This document shows, one piece after another, positions 1-9,722 of a stretch of 64,000 nucleotides of DNA. Each line of letters opens with the position of its first letter. The stretch's first letter is position 1. Below the pieces are notes generated by a model. That model saw only the letters and a list, made by a program, of their open reading frames with translations. It was not told the DNA's origin and did no database searches. This stretch comes from Dysgonomonas sp. Marseille-P4361. Its GTDB lineage: Bacteria > Bacteroidota > Bacteroidia > Bacteroidales > Dysgonomonadaceae. Where the stretch lies: contig NZ_OPYL01000002.1 in NCBI RefSeq assembly GCF_900343125.1, positions 496,001-560,000 on the forward strand, read 5' to 3'. A program made the translations under genes and the position numbers.

Positions 1-1
1 T

Positions 2-247
2 ATAAGTAAATTGACTTTCTCTCCTAACGAATGGTTAGTTGTTTTGGAAGGGTATCAAAATGTATTTATTCTAATAGCAATAGGGTATATAATGCATTTC
101 CTACCGGAGAATTTTGTTAATTCTGTAAAATCGGGATTCAATGCTATTCCTTTAGTTGGAAAAGCAACAATTGCAGGATTAGTATTCTGGCTGGTATTTG
201 CTACAGCATCTAGCGGGCCTCAACCATTTATCTACTTCCAATTCTAA
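2..247 (+). CDS. MBOAT-family O-acyltransferase, C-terminal fragment
   Basis: The reading frame is open at the left edge of the window, so only the last 81 or so residues are present. They hold two hydrophobic segments (around NVFILIAIGYIMHF and ATIAGLVFWLVFA) and end in PQPFIYFQF, a C-terminus I know from Bacteroidetes membrane-bound O-acyltransferases of the AlgI/DltB type. Such proteins move acyl groups, often acetyl, onto exported polysaccharides across the inner membrane. The apparent TTG start at 11 is only the first start codon inside the window and is not the true start. The exact substrate cannot be told from this fragment. Confidence 0.7.
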   Translation: MSKLTFSPNEWLVVLEGYQNVFILIAIGYIMHFLPENFVNSVKSGFNAIPLVGKATIAGLVFWLVFATASSGPQPFIYFQF

Positions 248-286
248 AGGAAAGAGTTGTTTAATTTTATAATGAAAAGGACAATA

Positions 287-637
287 TCAGTTTGGGCTGT
301 CAAATTCTTTTTCAAGGCTTTCTAGCTCTTTTTTTATCCCTTCAAGTTTTTCTATCACCTGAAGTTTACGTGTTATTTCATCTTTTTTATGACTTAAGGT
401 CTGTCTTGCACCTTCCAAGGTCATGCCCTTTTCTTTTACCAGATGATAAACAAGTGAGATATCTTCTATGTCTTTGCGGGTATACTGTCTTACTCCTCCA
501 TCCGTCTTTCGGGGATTGATCGAACTGAATTCCGTTTCCCAAAAACGCAGAAGAGATTCTCTAACATCGAAGTGAGCAGCAACTTCTTTTATAGAGTAGT
601 ATAGACGATTGCTATTTTCGAAATCTATCTTTTTCAT
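287..637 (-). CDS. MerR-family transcriptional regulator (short)
   Basis: A 116-residue protein. Residues about 13-80 form a MerR-type winged helix: YSIKEVAAHFDVRESLLRFWE as the helix-turn-helix, then GGVRQYTRKDIEDI, then a helical stretch (EKGMTLEGARQTL). The remainder is a charged coiled-coil dimerisation helix (residues about 80-112). There is no C-terminal effector domain, as is usual for short Bacteroidetes members with unknown signals. It starts 8 bases after the M23 peptidase on the same strand and is probably cotranscribed with it, so a cell-envelope role is possible but is inference only. Confidence 0.85.
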   Translation of the reverse strand: MKKIDFENSNRLYYSIKEVAAHFDVRESLLRFWETEFSSINPRKTDGGVRQYTRKDIEDISLVYHLVKEKGMTLEGARQTLSHKKDEITRKLQVIEKLEGIKKELESLEKEFDSPN

Positions 638-645
638 AGAAAATA

Positions 646-1617
646 TTAATCCATTGCTTGCCCATGATTGGCAGCTATTTGAAGCATCTTGTCGTATTCC
701 TCCGGAGTTAAATCGTTGAAGTAATATCTTGCCGGATTGTCGGGGCGACCTTTTACCAGAACTTCGTAATGTAGGTGAGGTCCTGTCGATTTACCGGTGT
801 TTCCTACTTCTCCAATTTGCTCTCCTCTGATAACTTTTTGCCCTACACGAACATTGTATTTGTTGAGGTGGGCATATAAGGTTTCATACCCGTATCCATG
901 ATCTATTATGATACACTTTCCATAACCTTGTTTCCAGTCAACATACGAAACTGTTCCATTGGCTGTAGCATAAACAGGAACTCCTATATTGGCAGAGAAG
1001 TCCATCCCACTATGAAATGCTATTGTTCCATAATGAGGGTCAATTCTTAAGCCATATCCCGAAGCCATTTGTTTCAAGAATTTGCTTGGTACAGGTTGTA
1101 TACTTGGAATATGTTGCAGTTTATCCTTATACGTTCTGGCCATTTCTAAAACATCGTCAAACGAGTTGGACTGAATGTATAGTTGCTTTGCTATATAGTC
1201 CATCTTTTTCGATGTTTGTATAATCAGGTCAGAATTTGATAATTCGGATAAATATTCATATTTACTGTTTGGCCCAACTCCCGAACTTCGGATAGAAGAG
1301 GGAATAGGATCGGAAAGAAAGATGGCACGATACAGGTTATCGTCACGTTGTTGAATATCTTGCAACACGGCAGCCATCTCGTCAGCTCTTTTCGATAAAA
1401 TTTCTATTTGTGTATCCTTAAGGCGGTCTTTCTTATCCCGCTCCATACTCCAGGGAGTACCAAAAAAGTAAACAATAATAAATATTGCAGCTATACCAAC
1501 TACTATTCCAGATATCATATGTCTGAAAATAGTAATGATCTTATCCGTCATACTAGGATAGATCCTGTCATAAGTAAGGGTTTGCGGATTGTATCTATAA
1601 TATACTTTTCGCTTCAT
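646..1617 (-). CDS. M23-family (LytM-type) metallopeptidase, membrane-anchored
   Basis: A 323-residue protein with a cytoplasmic basic N-terminus, one membrane segment at about residues 35-53 (ISGIVVGIAAIFIIVYFFG), a helical, probably coiled-coil, periplasmic region (about 57-165) and a C-terminal M23 domain. The zinc-site motifs are visible: HSGMDFS (His and Asp ligands) and the final HLHYEV with its His-x-His pair. It should therefore be an active peptidoglycan endopeptidase and not a degenerate EnvC/NlpD-type activator. It is first in a two-gene unit with the MerR-like gene and has a near-consensus promoter upstream. Confidence 0.9.
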   Translation of the reverse strand: MKRKVYYRYNPQTLTYDRIYPSMTDKIITIFRHMISGIVVGIAAIFIIVYFFGTPWSMERDKKDRLKDTQIEILSKRADEMAAVLQDIQQRDDNLYRAIFLSDPIPSSIRSSGVGPNSKYEYLSELSNSDLIIQTSKKMDYIAKQLYIQSNSFDDVLEMARTYKDKLQHIPSIQPVPSKFLKQMASGYGLRIDPHYGTIAFHSGMDFSANIGVPVYATANGTVSYVDWKQGYGKCIIIDHGYGYETLYAHLNKYNVRVGQKVIRGEQIGEVGNTGKSTGPHLHYEVLVKGRPDNPARYYFNDLTPEEYDKMLQIAANHGQAMD

Positions 1618-1654
1618 TCGCTGCTAACTTGTATTTTTATTTTGACAAGTTCGA

Positions 1655-1686
1655 CAAAAGTAAAGTTTTTGAACTATTTTTGCAAA
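1655..1686 (-). promoter_or_regulatory. Bacteroidetes-type promoter for the M23-MerR pair
   Basis: On the minus strand, TTTG (1686-1683) is followed after 20 bases by TACTTTTG (1662-1655). This fits the Bacteroidetes -33/-7 consensus TTTG-N19-21-TAnnTTTG. Predicted transcription start is near 1648, about 30 bases before the ATG at 1617. Seen in sequence; not experimentally supported. Confidence 0.6.
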
Positions 1687-1796
1687 TTGTATATATTAAG
1701 AAACCCAAATAAGGAAATAACGATATTAAAATTAGTAAAGATATAAATTTAATGTACTTTGCCTCTTTGCTAATTTGTTGATAGATAATTTAAAAT

Positions 1797-4415
1797 ATGA
1801 TGACTTCTAAAGAAATTCGCGAATCTTTCAAATCCTTTTTTGCTTCAAAAGGACATCAGATTGTGCCTTCGGCTCCCATGGTTATAAAAGATGACCCTAC
1901 ATTGATGTTTACCAATGCGGGAATGAACCAGTTTAAAGATATAATATTGGGAAATGCCCCTATAAAATATCCCAGAGTGGCCGACTCTCAGAAATGTCTT
2001 CGTGTAAGTGGTAAGCATAACGATTTGGAAGAGGTTGGACATGATACTTATCACCACACTATGTTCGAAATGCTAGGTAACTGGTCATTTGGCGATTACT
2101 TCAAAAAAGAAGCGATAGAATGGGCCTGGGAGTATCTTACAGAAGTGATTAAATTAGATACGAACCGTTTGTATGTAACAGTTTTTGAAGGTAGTCCAGA
2201 AGAAGGGTTGTCTCGTGATGATGAAGCTGCAGGCTATTGGGAGAAGTATTTACCTAAAGATAGAATCATTAATGGTAATAAGAAAGATAACTTTTGGGAG
2301 ATGGGAGATACAGGTCCTTGTGGTCCATGTTCTGAAATTCATATAGATTTACGTTCTAATGAAGAACGGACAAAGGTAGATGCTCTGACTTTAGTAAACG
2401 AAAGCCATCCTCAAGTTATCGAGATTTGGAACCTTGTATTTATGCAATATAACAGAAAAGCAGACAAATCACTCGAACCACTACCAGCAAAAGTGATTGA
2501 TACAGGTATGGGATTCGAGCGTCTGTGTATGGCTGTACAAGGCAAAACTTCGAATTATGACACCGATGTTTTCCAAACTATTATTAAAGCTATAGGTGAA
2601 TTGTCCGGCTCAGTTTATGGTCAGGATGAGAAGAAAGATATAGCAATGCGAGTTATAGCAGATCACATTCGTACAATTGCTTTTTCTATAACAGATGGGC
2701 AGTTGCCTTCTAATGCAAAAGCCGGTTATGTAATTCGTCGTATATTGCGTCGTGCAGTACGTTATGGCTATACATTCTTAGATCAGCATAAATCTTTCAT
2801 GTATAAACTGATTCCAGCCCTGATAGAAACAATGGGCGAAGCTTATCCTGAGTTAGTTCAACAGCAAACGTTGATCGAAAAAGTTATCAAAGAAGAAGAA
2901 GAGTCTTTCTTACGTACACTTGATACAGGTATAAAATTATTGGATAAGCAAATTGCAGAAGCTAAATCGAAAAACGAAAAGATATTGAGCGGAGCAGATG
3001 CTTTCACCTTGTACGATACCTATGGATTTCCTCTTGATTTGACAGAATTAATCTTACGTGAGAATGATATGACAGTCGATCAGAAAGGCTTTGATACAGA
3101 AATGCAAAAGCAAAAAGACAGAGCACGTAATGCTGCAGCTGTAGAAACAAGCGACTGGGTTACAGTTAAAGATGGAGAACAAGAATTCTTTGGATATGAT
3201 TTTACTGAATGTGACACAGAGATACTTCGTTACAGAAAAGTAAAACAAAAGAATAGTGAATATTACCAGATTGTGTTAAGTCGTACTCCTTTCTATGCCG
3301 AAATGGGAGGTCAGGTAGGAGACAGTGGTTGGCTGATTAATGGTGATGAAGAAGTCGAGATATTTGATACGAAACGAGAAAACAACTTAGCTGTTCATTT
3401 AGCTAAGAAGATGCCTAAAGATGTTACAGCTGGATTTGTAGCCCGTATTAATATCAAAAATCGTACAGCTACAGAGTGTAATCACACTGCTACTCACTTA
3501 TTGCACGAAGCTTTAAGAGAAGTATTGGGTAGCCATGTAGAGCAAAAAGGTTCATATGTTTCACCAACAGTTCTACGTTTCGACTTTGCTCATTTCCAAA
3601 AGATGACAGATAAAGAGATCAGAAAAGTAGAACGTATAGTAACAGCTAAAATTCGCGAAAATATAACTCGTGTAGAAATGCGTCATATGCCTATAGCAGA
3701 GGCTAAAGAAATGGGTGCAATGGCATTGTTTGGCGAAAAATATGGTGACGATGTACGTGTTATCAAATTTGGTGATTCGATAGAATTGTGTGGGGGAACT
3801 CATATTTCATCTACGGGACGTATTGGTTCATTCCGCATTATAAATGAAAGTTCTATCGCTGCAGGTATCCGCCGTGTGGAGGCGATCACTGCTGAAATTT
3901 GTGAAGATTATTTCTATACACAACAAGAAGTTTTATCAGAAATTCGTTCACTGTTCAATAATGCTCCTAATCTGACTCAGACGTTGCATAAATTCTTTGA
4001 AGAGAATGCAGAGTTGAAAAAGAAAATGGAAGAATATGTGAAAGAAAAGACTGTGCAACTGAAGGAAAAAGTGATTAAGAAAAAACAAGTAATCAATGGA
4101 ATTGATGCTTTCATTCTTAATGGTTCTATTCCAGCTGATATAGCTAAAGATATTGCTTTCCAAATAAAAGGAGAATTTCCTAAAAATGCAGTATTTATAG
4201 GAGCAACAGATGCGGAAAATAAACCAATGTTAACATTGATGATCACTGACGATCTTGTAAAAGATCATGAATTGAATGCTTCTCAAATAATCAGAGATGC
4301 AGCTAAACATATCCAAGGTGGAGGTGGTGGACAACCTCATTTTGCAACAGCCGGTGGTAAAAATATTGAAGGTTTGTCAAATGCATTAGAGGCTATAATC
4401 GAAAAGATTAAATAA
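1797..4415 (+). CDS. alaS: Alanine--tRNA ligase
   Basis: Full-length 872-residue class II aminoacyl-tRNA synthetase that charges tRNA-Ala in the cytoplasm. The N-terminal catalytic domain begins with [15 protein letters not shown] and has [12 protein letters not shown] and [14 protein letters not shown]. The editing domain carries the zinc motif NHTATHLLH (about residue 562) and CGGTH (about residue 664), which removes mischarged Ser and Gly. The C-terminal C-Ala domain has the glycine run [14 protein letters not shown]. Two ATG codons lie together at the start (1797 and 1800) and either may be used. A strong hairpin terminator follows. Confidence 0.98.
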   Translation: MMTSKEIRESFKSFFASKGHQIVPSAPMVIKDDPTLMFTNAGMNQFKDIILGNAPIKYPRVADSQKCLRVSGKHNDLEEVGHDTYHHTMFEMLGNWSFGDYFKKEAIEWAWEYLTEVIKLDTNRLYVTVFEGSPEEGLSRDDEAAGYWEKYLPKDRIINGNKKDNFWEMGDTGPCGPCSEIHIDLRSNEERTKVDALTLVNESHPQVIEIWNLVFMQYNRKADKSLEPLPAKVIDTGMGFERLCMAVQGKTSNYDTDVFQTIIKAIGELSGSVYGQDEKKDIAMRVIADHIRTIAFSITDGQLPSNAKAGYVIRRILRRAVRYGYTFLDQHKSFMYKLIPALIETMGEAYPELVQQQTLIEKVIKEEEESFLRTLDTGIKLLDKQIAEAKSKNEKILSGADAFTLYDTYGFPLDLTELILRENDMTVDQKGFDTEMQKQKDRARNAAAVETSDWVTVKDGEQEFFGYDFTECDTEILRYRKVKQKNSEYYQIVLSRTPFYAEMGGQVGDSGWLINGDEEVEIFDTKRENNLAVHLAKKMPKDVTAGFVARINIKNRTATECNHTATHLLHEALREVLGSHVEQKGSYVSPTVLRFDFAHFQKMTDKEIRKVERIVTAKIRENITRVEMRHMPIAEAKEMGAMALFGEKYGDDVRVIKFGDSIELCGGTHISSTGRIGSFRIINESSIAAGIRRVEAITAEICEDYFYTQQEVLSEIRSLFNNAPNLTQTLHKFFEENAELKKKMEEYVKEKTVQLKEKVIKKKQVINGIDAFILNGSIPADIAKDIAFQIKGEFPKNAVFIGATDAENKPMLTLMITDDLVKDHELNASQIIRDAAKHIQGGGGGQPHFATAGGKNIEGLSNALEAIIEKIK

Positions 4416-4435
4416 TAAATTCATGTCAATTATAT

Positions 4436-4469
4436 CAAAAGAGGCTGGTTTTGAAACTAGCCTCTTTTG
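4436..4469 (+). terminator. Intrinsic terminator after alaS
   Basis: An inverted repeat of about 15 bp: CAAAAGAGGCTGGTTT (4436-4451) pairs with AAACTAGCCTCTTTTG (4454-4469), with one G-U pair and a very short loop. It is T-rich on the 3' side on both strands, so it could work in either direction. It lies 20 bases after the alaS stop. Confidence 0.85.
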
Positions 4470-4493
4470 TTTAAAATAGACAAATTAAGTTAT

Positions 4494-4501
4494 TATCTTT
4501 G
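4494..4501 (+). promoter_or_regulatory. Candidate -7 element TATCTTTG for the radical SAM gene
   Basis: TATCTTTG matches TAnnTTTG exactly, 21 bases before the ATG at 4523. The nearest TTTG upstream is at 4466-4469, giving a spacer of 24, longer than usual and inside the alaS terminator. The position argues against the TTG at 4499 as the translation start, because that codon overlaps the promoter. Confidence 0.45.
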
Positions 4502-4522
4502 TTGTTCTCTGAAAATAAAGAA

Positions 4523-6208
4523 ATGAAGACAGTTCTTACGACATTAAATGCCAAATATATTCATACATCTTTAGCCCTTCGTTGGCTGTATGTAGCAAAT
4601 AAGGATCAGTTTGATATCGATTTTGTAGAATATACAATAAAGGAAAAACTGGAGACTGTAGCTACAGAGCTATTAGTACAAGAGCCGGATGTATTAGGAA
4701 TAGGGGTGTATATATGGAATGTAGAACAAACCAGAGAACTTATATCTATTCTTAAGGGACGAAAGCCGAATCTGATAATTATACTCGGAGGTCCCGAAGT
4801 TACTTATGAACCTGAATTCTTTTTAGATAATTGGAGTGTTGATTATATTATAAGTGGAGAAGGGGAATTTGTACTAGGAGAGCTTCTTTCTGTTATAGAG
4901 CAAGGGAATAAAGATGCAATAATAGAAGGAGTTTCTAATAAACAGCACATTAGCAAAGTCATTGTTCAAGCTGATCTGGAGAAACTGGTGCAATTAACAT
5001 CTCCTTATAGTTTAGAGAGAGATAGGGATGAGTTGAAAAATAGAATGGTATATTTCGAAACATCGAGAGGATGCCCTTATCAATGCCAATACTGCTTGTC
5101 TTCTTTAGAAAAAGGTGTTCGTTATTTTTCAATGGATTACACTCTAGGTAATCTAGGTTATTTAATCAATAGTGATGCTAAACAAATAAAATTTCTGGAT
5201 AGAACATTTAATCTAAATAAAGAACATACATATAGTATTTTCAATTTTTTGATAAAAAATCATCGTGAGAATCTGAGTTGTCAGTTTGAAATTTATGCTG
5301 ATTTGCTCAAAGAGGATATGATCGACTACTTAAACACAAATTTACCGGGAAAGTATTTTAGATTTGAAGTTGGAATACAATCAACCTACGAGCCTACTAA
5401 TATAGCTGTGAGAAGGAAGCAAAACTTTCCTTTGCTATACGATAATGTAAAGAAACTGATGGATGGAGAACGTATTGACTTACATCTGGACTTAATAGCA
5501 GGATTACCTTATGAATCTCTCGATCGTTTTGTCAAGTCGTTCAATGATGTATTTAGCTTAGGAGCTAAGGAGGTACAATTAGGCTTTCTGAAAATGTTGA
5601 GAGGTACGAATCTCCGTAAAAATGCAGCTCAGTATGGTTATGAATACGAAGCAAAAGCACCTTATGAGATTAAATATAATGCTGATATTTCAGAAGAAGA
5701 TCTTGGACGTATACATGAGGCAGAGCATGCATTGGAGAAATTTTGGAATAGTGGGCGTTTTTCGTTAACAATGAATACCCTATTTGATAATGAATATAAA
5801 GGTCGATATTTCGAACTGTTTGATGAAATAGGGCAATATTATAAATCTCATAATTTACCACACAGAGGATATCAATTAGAGGATTTGTTTAGATACCTGC
5901 ATTCTTTCTTATTATCAAAAGGCATTGATTTATTCAATCTTTTACGACAAGATTACTATAACAATTTTACTAGAAGACCTCAAGGTTTTTGGGAAGAGCA
6001 AATTGATAAAAAAAAGAGAAAACAATTGCTTTATCAAATAGGGCAAGATAAAGATTTTCTCAAGAAATATAATTTGACCAGAAACATTATAGAAAAGCAA
6101 ACAGCTGTAGATTATATATCAGAAAATACTTTCTTATTAACCATCTTTTTGCTAAAAAATGATAAAATAGATCGTCTTTCGGTTCAATATGTAAAATGTG
6201 TTGATTAA
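4523..6208 (+). CDS. B12-binding-domain radical SAM protein (DUF4080 type)
   Basis: I place the start at ATG 4523 (MKTVLTTLNAKYIHTSLAL), because the upstream TTG falls in the promoter. That gives 561 residues. An N-terminal cobalamin-binding-like Rossmann domain (about 1-140; GIGVYIWNVEQT, LGGPEV) precedes a radical SAM core with Cys184-x3-Cys188-x2-Cys191 (GCPYQCQYC) for the [4Fe-4S] cluster. The C-terminal part (about 380-561) resembles the DUF4080 domain common in Bacteroidetes and Clostridia. Family members are usually annotated without a known substrate, and nothing in the neighbourhood suggests one. The gene stands alone between alaS and the MFS gene. Confidence 0.85.
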   Translation: MKTVLTTLNAKYIHTSLALRWLYVANKDQFDIDFVEYTIKEKLETVATELLVQEPDVLGIGVYIWNVEQTRELISILKGRKPNLIIILGGPEVTYEPEFFLDNWSVDYIISGEGEFVLGELLSVIEQGNKDAIIEGVSNKQHISKVIVQADLEKLVQLTSPYSLERDRDELKNRMVYFETSRGCPYQCQYCLSSLEKGVRYFSMDYTLGNLGYLINSDAKQIKFLDRTFNLNKEHTYSIFNFLIKNHRENLSCQFEIYADLLKEDMIDYLNTNLPGKYFRFEVGIQSTYEPTNIAVRRKQNFPLLYDNVKKLMDGERIDLHLDLIAGLPYESLDRFVKSFNDVFSLGAKEVQLGFLKMLRGTNLRKNAAQYGYEYEAKAPYEIKYNADISEEDLGRIHEAEHALEKFWNSGRFSLTMNTLFDNEYKGRYFELFDEIGQYYKSHNLPHRGYQLEDLFRYLHSFLLSKGIDLFNLLRQDYYNNFTRRPQGFWEEQIDKKKRKQLLYQIGQDKDFLKKYNLTRNIIEKQTAVDYISENTFLLTIFLLKNDKIDRLSVQYVKCVD

Positions 6209-6370
6209 ATTCACTTTTATTTGTTAAATTTGCCTGTGCTAAAATAATACTGAAAAGCATTTATTTATAAAATCTTATAATAATATCAGTGTTGCTATAA
6301 GATGAAATTAACATATAGAGTATGTTGTTGCTTGAAAAATATAATACCTTATAAATTTTGAATCTATTTT

Positions 6371-7594
6371 ATGGAAAACAAAAAAGTCTTTATTAAGCTG
6401 TGCATAATGATGTTTATGCAGTATTTCATTTTTGCAGTATGGTGGGTTCCATTTGCTGCTTATCTCGAAAAATCACTTCAGTTGAGTATGGGTGAAGTAT
6501 CACTTATCTTATGTGCTATGGCTATTGGTTCTATGGCCTCTTCTATTATAGGAGTTTTAGCCGATAGACGCTTTGCGGCTGAAAAAGTCTTAGCAGCATT
6601 AAATTTATTGACAGCCTTGTGCCTCTTTGTTGCAACGCAGCAAACAACATTCGTAGGATTAATGATAACCGTAACCTTAACAATGCTGTGTTATATGCCA
6701 ACTTGGAGTTTGACAAGCTCTATAGCGATGACACACGTTCCGGCTGAACAATTTCCGAGAATGCGCTTAATTGGTTCTATAGGTTGGTTTGCCTCAGGAG
6801 CTTTTAGTTTAGTTGCAATATATGTTTTCCATTTGGATGTTTTTGATGGAAGTGTATTCCCTATGTATTGTGGGATAGGAGCGGGGATAATAGCTGCTAT
6901 ATTAAATCTAACCTTACCAAATACACCACCGGCAGAGAATAAACGTAAATTCTCGTTGATGGATATATTCGGTTTGCGAACTTTGTCTATACTAAAGAAT
7001 AAGAACTATAATATCTTTATCTTTCTAACATTCTTAGCCATTATTCCTTTTAATTTATATCACGTGTATGGTTCTACATTCTTCTCTGATGTAGATGTTA
7101 AAAATATTACTGTTACTATGAATTGGGGAGTAGCGGTAGAGATGATATTCTTATTTGTAACAACAATTATTTTGATGAAGTGTGGCTTTAAGAAAACTTT
7201 ACTTTTCGGTTTGATTGCCATGCTACTTCGTTATTTGTCGTTCTATTTAGGAGTTGAATTCGGACAACCATGGTTGTATAGTATAGGAGTTCTTACACAT
7301 GGTATTATTTTCGGACTCTTCTTTGTCGTAGGACAAGTGTATACAGATAAAGTCGCCCCTGCTGAGATTAGAGCAGAAGCTCAAGGGTTTTTGTCTTTCC
7401 TAGTTTGGGGGGTTGGGTATCTAATAGGTACGCTTGTTAATGGATATTTAATTGGCAACTATAGACTTGAAGATACTGCAGATTGGAGTATCGTATTTGG
7501 AATTTCGGCAGTGTTTACTTTAATAATAATTGTTTTATTTACAATGTTCTTTAAGAATACAGATAATCTTTTGGAAGAAAAAAATAATAATTAA
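6371..7594 (+). CDS. MFS transporter, nucleoside/oligosaccharide:H+ symporter-like
   Basis: A 407-residue inner-membrane protein with about 12 hydrophobic segments. The N-terminal half (MQYFIFAVWWVPFAAYL; PTWSLTSSIAMTHV; MRLIGSIGWFASG) resembles the nucleoside-proton symporter (NupG/XapB) and LacY-like branch of the major facilitator superfamily, and closely related proteins are common in Bacteroidetes sugar loci. It ends 5 bases before a Gfo/Idh/MocA oxidoreductase, so the pair is very probably one transcript importing and oxidising the same sugar derivative. A candidate promoter (TAAATTTG at 6225-6232) lies about 140 bases upstream. Substrate is unknown. Confidence 0.82.
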   Translation: MENKKVFIKLCIMMFMQYFIFAVWWVPFAAYLEKSLQLSMGEVSLILCAMAIGSMASSIIGVLADRRFAAEKVLAALNLLTALCLFVATQQTTFVGLMITVTLTMLCYMPTWSLTSSIAMTHVPAEQFPRMRLIGSIGWFASGAFSLVAIYVFHLDVFDGSVFPMYCGIGAGIIAAILNLTLPNTPPAENKRKFSLMDIFGLRTLSILKNKNYNIFIFLTFLAIIPFNLYHVYGSTFFSDVDVKNITVTMNWGVAVEMIFLFVTTIILMKCGFKKTLLFGLIAMLLRYLSFYLGVEFGQPWLYSIGVLTHGIIFGLFFVVGQVYTDKVAPAEIRAEAQGFLSFLVWGVGYLIGTLVNGYLIGNYRLEDTADWSIVFGISAVFTLIIIVLFTMFFKNTDNLLEEKNNN

Positions 7595-7599
7595 TAACT

Positions 7600-8712
7600 A
7601 TGAGAAAATTAAGAGTTGGACTTGTTGGTACAGGCATGATAGGAAAACTACATGCAGATGCAATAGGGCGAATCCCAGGAATAGAATTAGTGGCTATAAC
7701 AGAGAGTAACAAAGATTTACTGGAGGCCCAAAAAAACTATTTTAGAGTTAATGCCTATTCTGATTATAAGGAAATGATAGCGGCTGAAAACTTGGATGTA
7801 TTGCATAACTGTACACCAAACGTTTTTCACTACGAAATAAATAAATATGCCCTTGAAAACGGAATTCATGTCTATAGTGAAAAGCCTTTGGCTATAACAG
7901 TAGAACAGGGTGAAGAATTAACTCAGCTGGCAAAAGCAAAAGGACTGGCTAATGGCGTTAATTTCAACTATCGTAACAATGCGATGGTGCAAGATATGAG
8001 AGTTCGTATGCAAAAAAAAGATGCAGGACGTTGTCTCTTGATTCATGGTCATTATGTTCAAGATTGGTTGATGTATGATACTGATTTTAATTGGAGACTT
8101 GAAACAAAAGATGGGGGAGAGTCAAGAGCGTTAGCGGATATAGGTTCTCACTGGTTTGATACAGTTCAAACGATCACAGGAAAAAAAGTTGAATCAGTAT
8201 ATGCTCATAATTTTATTGCACATCCTATCCGTAAAAAAGTATCAGGAGATAAAACTGAAGATTTTAAAGTTGAAACCGAAGATGGAGGGCTAATTATTTT
8301 CCGTTTAGAGGATGGTACACAAGGATCATTGGTTGTGTCTCAGGTTAGTGCTGGTTATAAAAATCAGTTGTTAGTTTCTGTTGATTGTGAGAAATACTCA
8401 ATGCGATGGAATCAGGAGCAGTCGGATCGTTTGGTTATTGGAACCAGAGAAAACGGATTAGCTGAAATATTTGCATCGGCAGATGTTTTGGATCCTAGTG
8501 TGAGCAGATATGCTACTCTGCCTTCTGGTCATCCAGTAGGCTGGGCAGATGCTTTTGCTAATGGTTTCAAAGAGTTTTACAGATCTATATTCAATGGCGA
8601 TTATAAGAATGAAGTAACATATTCTAACTTCGAAAATGCAACATATATAATGAAAGTTGTAGAAGCATGCTTGAAGAGCTCCAAAATTGGGGCATGGGTA
8701 GATGTCGAATGA
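7600..8712 (+). CDS. Gfo/Idh/MocA-family NAD(P)-dependent oxidoreductase
   Basis: A 370-residue protein with an N-terminal Rossmann fold (RVGLVGTGMIGKLHADAI, residues 4-21), the family EKP motif (YSEKPLAI, about residues 93-100) whose Lys is usually catalytic, and a C-terminal alpha/beta substrate domain containing DIGSHWFDTVQ (catalytic His). No Tat or Sec signal, so it is cytoplasmic. Its partner is the MFS transporter 5 bases upstream. A likely role is oxidation or epimerisation of an imported sugar or inositol-like compound; the exact substrate is not visible. Confidence 0.88.
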   Translation: MRKLRVGLVGTGMIGKLHADAIGRIPGIELVAITESNKDLLEAQKNYFRVNAYSDYKEMIAAENLDVLHNCTPNVFHYEINKYALENGIHVYSEKPLAITVEQGEELTQLAKAKGLANGVNFNYRNNAMVQDMRVRMQKKDAGRCLLIHGHYVQDWLMYDTDFNWRLETKDGGESRALADIGSHWFDTVQTITGKKVESVYAHNFIAHPIRKKVSGDKTEDFKVETEDGGLIIFRLEDGTQGSLVVSQVSAGYKNQLLVSVDCEKYSMRWNQEQSDRLVIGTRENGLAEIFASADVLDPSVSRYATLPSGHPVGWADAFANGFKEFYRSIFNGDYKNEVTYSNFENATYIMKVVEACLKSSKIGAWVDVE

Positions 8713-8743
8713 TATTGGCCATAGAAATATCCTAATATAATTT

Positions 8744-8780
8744 GAGGCTATTCCGGAATGTCTGGGTAGCCTCTTTTTTT
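8744..8780 (+). terminator. Intrinsic terminator after the Gfo/Idh gene
   Basis: GAGGCTA (8744-8750) pairs with TAGCCTC (8767-8773) and is followed directly by seven T (8774-8780). The 16-base interior contains the small palindrome TTCCGGAA. Confidence 0.85.
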
Positions 8781-8802
8781 AATAATAGAAAATAGAGAAA
8801 TT

Positions 8803-9681
8803 ATGAATAAGATTATCTTGTTAGCAATATTGTTTTATCTTTCTTCCTTGTGTCATGTATATGCTCAGAATAATAACTACCTGTCATTTGAAAATAAAAA
8901 AGAACTACAATCTTTTTTTGAATTTAAAAATGATGATTCAATTATTTTGAGTGGACATAGAGGAGGACGAGAGAAAGGTTTTCCTGAAAATAGTATCGAA
9001 GGATTTGAAAACGTACTGAGTAAAATATCTGCTTTTTTCGAAATAGATCCTCGCTTAACGAAAGATGGAGTAATTGTTCTGATGCATGATGAAACATTAG
9101 ACAGAACGACTACAGGAACAGGTAGATTAGCAGATTATACTTGGGTAGAATTACAAGATGTACGCTTGAAAGATAGTGAAGGGAATATTACTCCTTATAA
9201 AATACCACTGTTGGAAGATGTTATAAAGTGGAGCAAAGGAAAAACTATTATCAATTTGGACAAGAAAGATGTGTCGATGGAGAGGATTGTTGAACTAATA
9301 AAAAAACATAAAGCTGAAAATCATGTTATGCTGACAGTACATACTGGAGCTCAAGCTCGTTACTACTACGACCGATTGCCTGATATAATGATGTCTGCTT
9401 TTGCTCGTAATGATAAAGAGTATGAAGATTTAGCAATATCAGGTGTGCCTTGGCAGAATATGATTGCGTATGTAGGGGCAACAATTGATAATAAAAATAT
9501 GCACATTGTCGACAAACTTCATGCGAATGGGGTAAGATGTATGGTCTCTTTTGCACCTACTCATGATAAAAAGAAAAAGACGGACGAACGCGATGCTGCT
9601 TATAGAGAAGAAATAAAGAAAAATCCAGATATAATAGAATCAGACTTTCCTATTGAGGTTTGGATGGTGCTGTCAGAGTAA
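8803..9681 (+). CDS. Glycerophosphodiester phosphodiesterase, exported
   Basis: A 292-residue protein with an N-terminal signal peptide (MNKIILLAILFYLSSLCHVYA, cut probably before Q22). The GDPD barrel follows: SGHRGGREKGFPENS with the catalytic His-Arg, FEIDPRLTKDGVIVLMHDETLDRTT with the Glu-x-Asp metal ligands and catalytic His. It should hydrolyse glycerophosphodiesters to glycerol-3-phosphate and an alcohol in the periplasm or at the outer membrane. It lies between two terminators and is monocistronic. Confidence 0.92.
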   Translation: MNKIILLAILFYLSSLCHVYAQNNNYLSFENKKELQSFFEFKNDDSIILSGHRGGREKGFPENSIEGFENVLSKISAFFEIDPRLTKDGVIVLMHDETLDRTTTGTGRLADYTWVELQDVRLKDSEGNITPYKIPLLEDVIKWSKGKTIINLDKKDVSMERIVELIKKHKAENHVMLTVHTGAQARYYYDRLPDIMMSAFARNDKEYEDLAISGVPWQNMIAYVGATIDNKNMHIVDKLHANGVRCMVSFAPTHDKKKKTDERDAAYREEIKKNPDIIESDFPIEVWMVLSE

Positions 9682-9691
9682 TATAAAAAGA

Positions 9692-9716
9692 AAGGAGCTT
9701 TAGTTTAAAGCTCCTT
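9692..9716. terminator. Bidirectional terminator between GDPD and DUF937-like genes
   Basis: AAGGAGCTTTA (9692-9702), loop GTT, TAAAGCTCCTT (9706-9716): 11 perfect base pairs between two convergent genes, with A-rich sequence to the left and T-rich to the right, so it can serve both. Confidence 0.85.
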
Positions 9717-9722
9717 CTTGTT

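Noticed and set aside
1408-1746. Open frame of 112 codons on the plus strand over the M23 gene start
   Set aside because: It lies antisense to the conserved peptidase and its promoter and has no protein-like composition.
1797-4415. T-box or attenuator ahead of alaS or ileS
   Set aside because: No specifier-loop features, leader peptide or terminator hairpin was visible in either upstream region.
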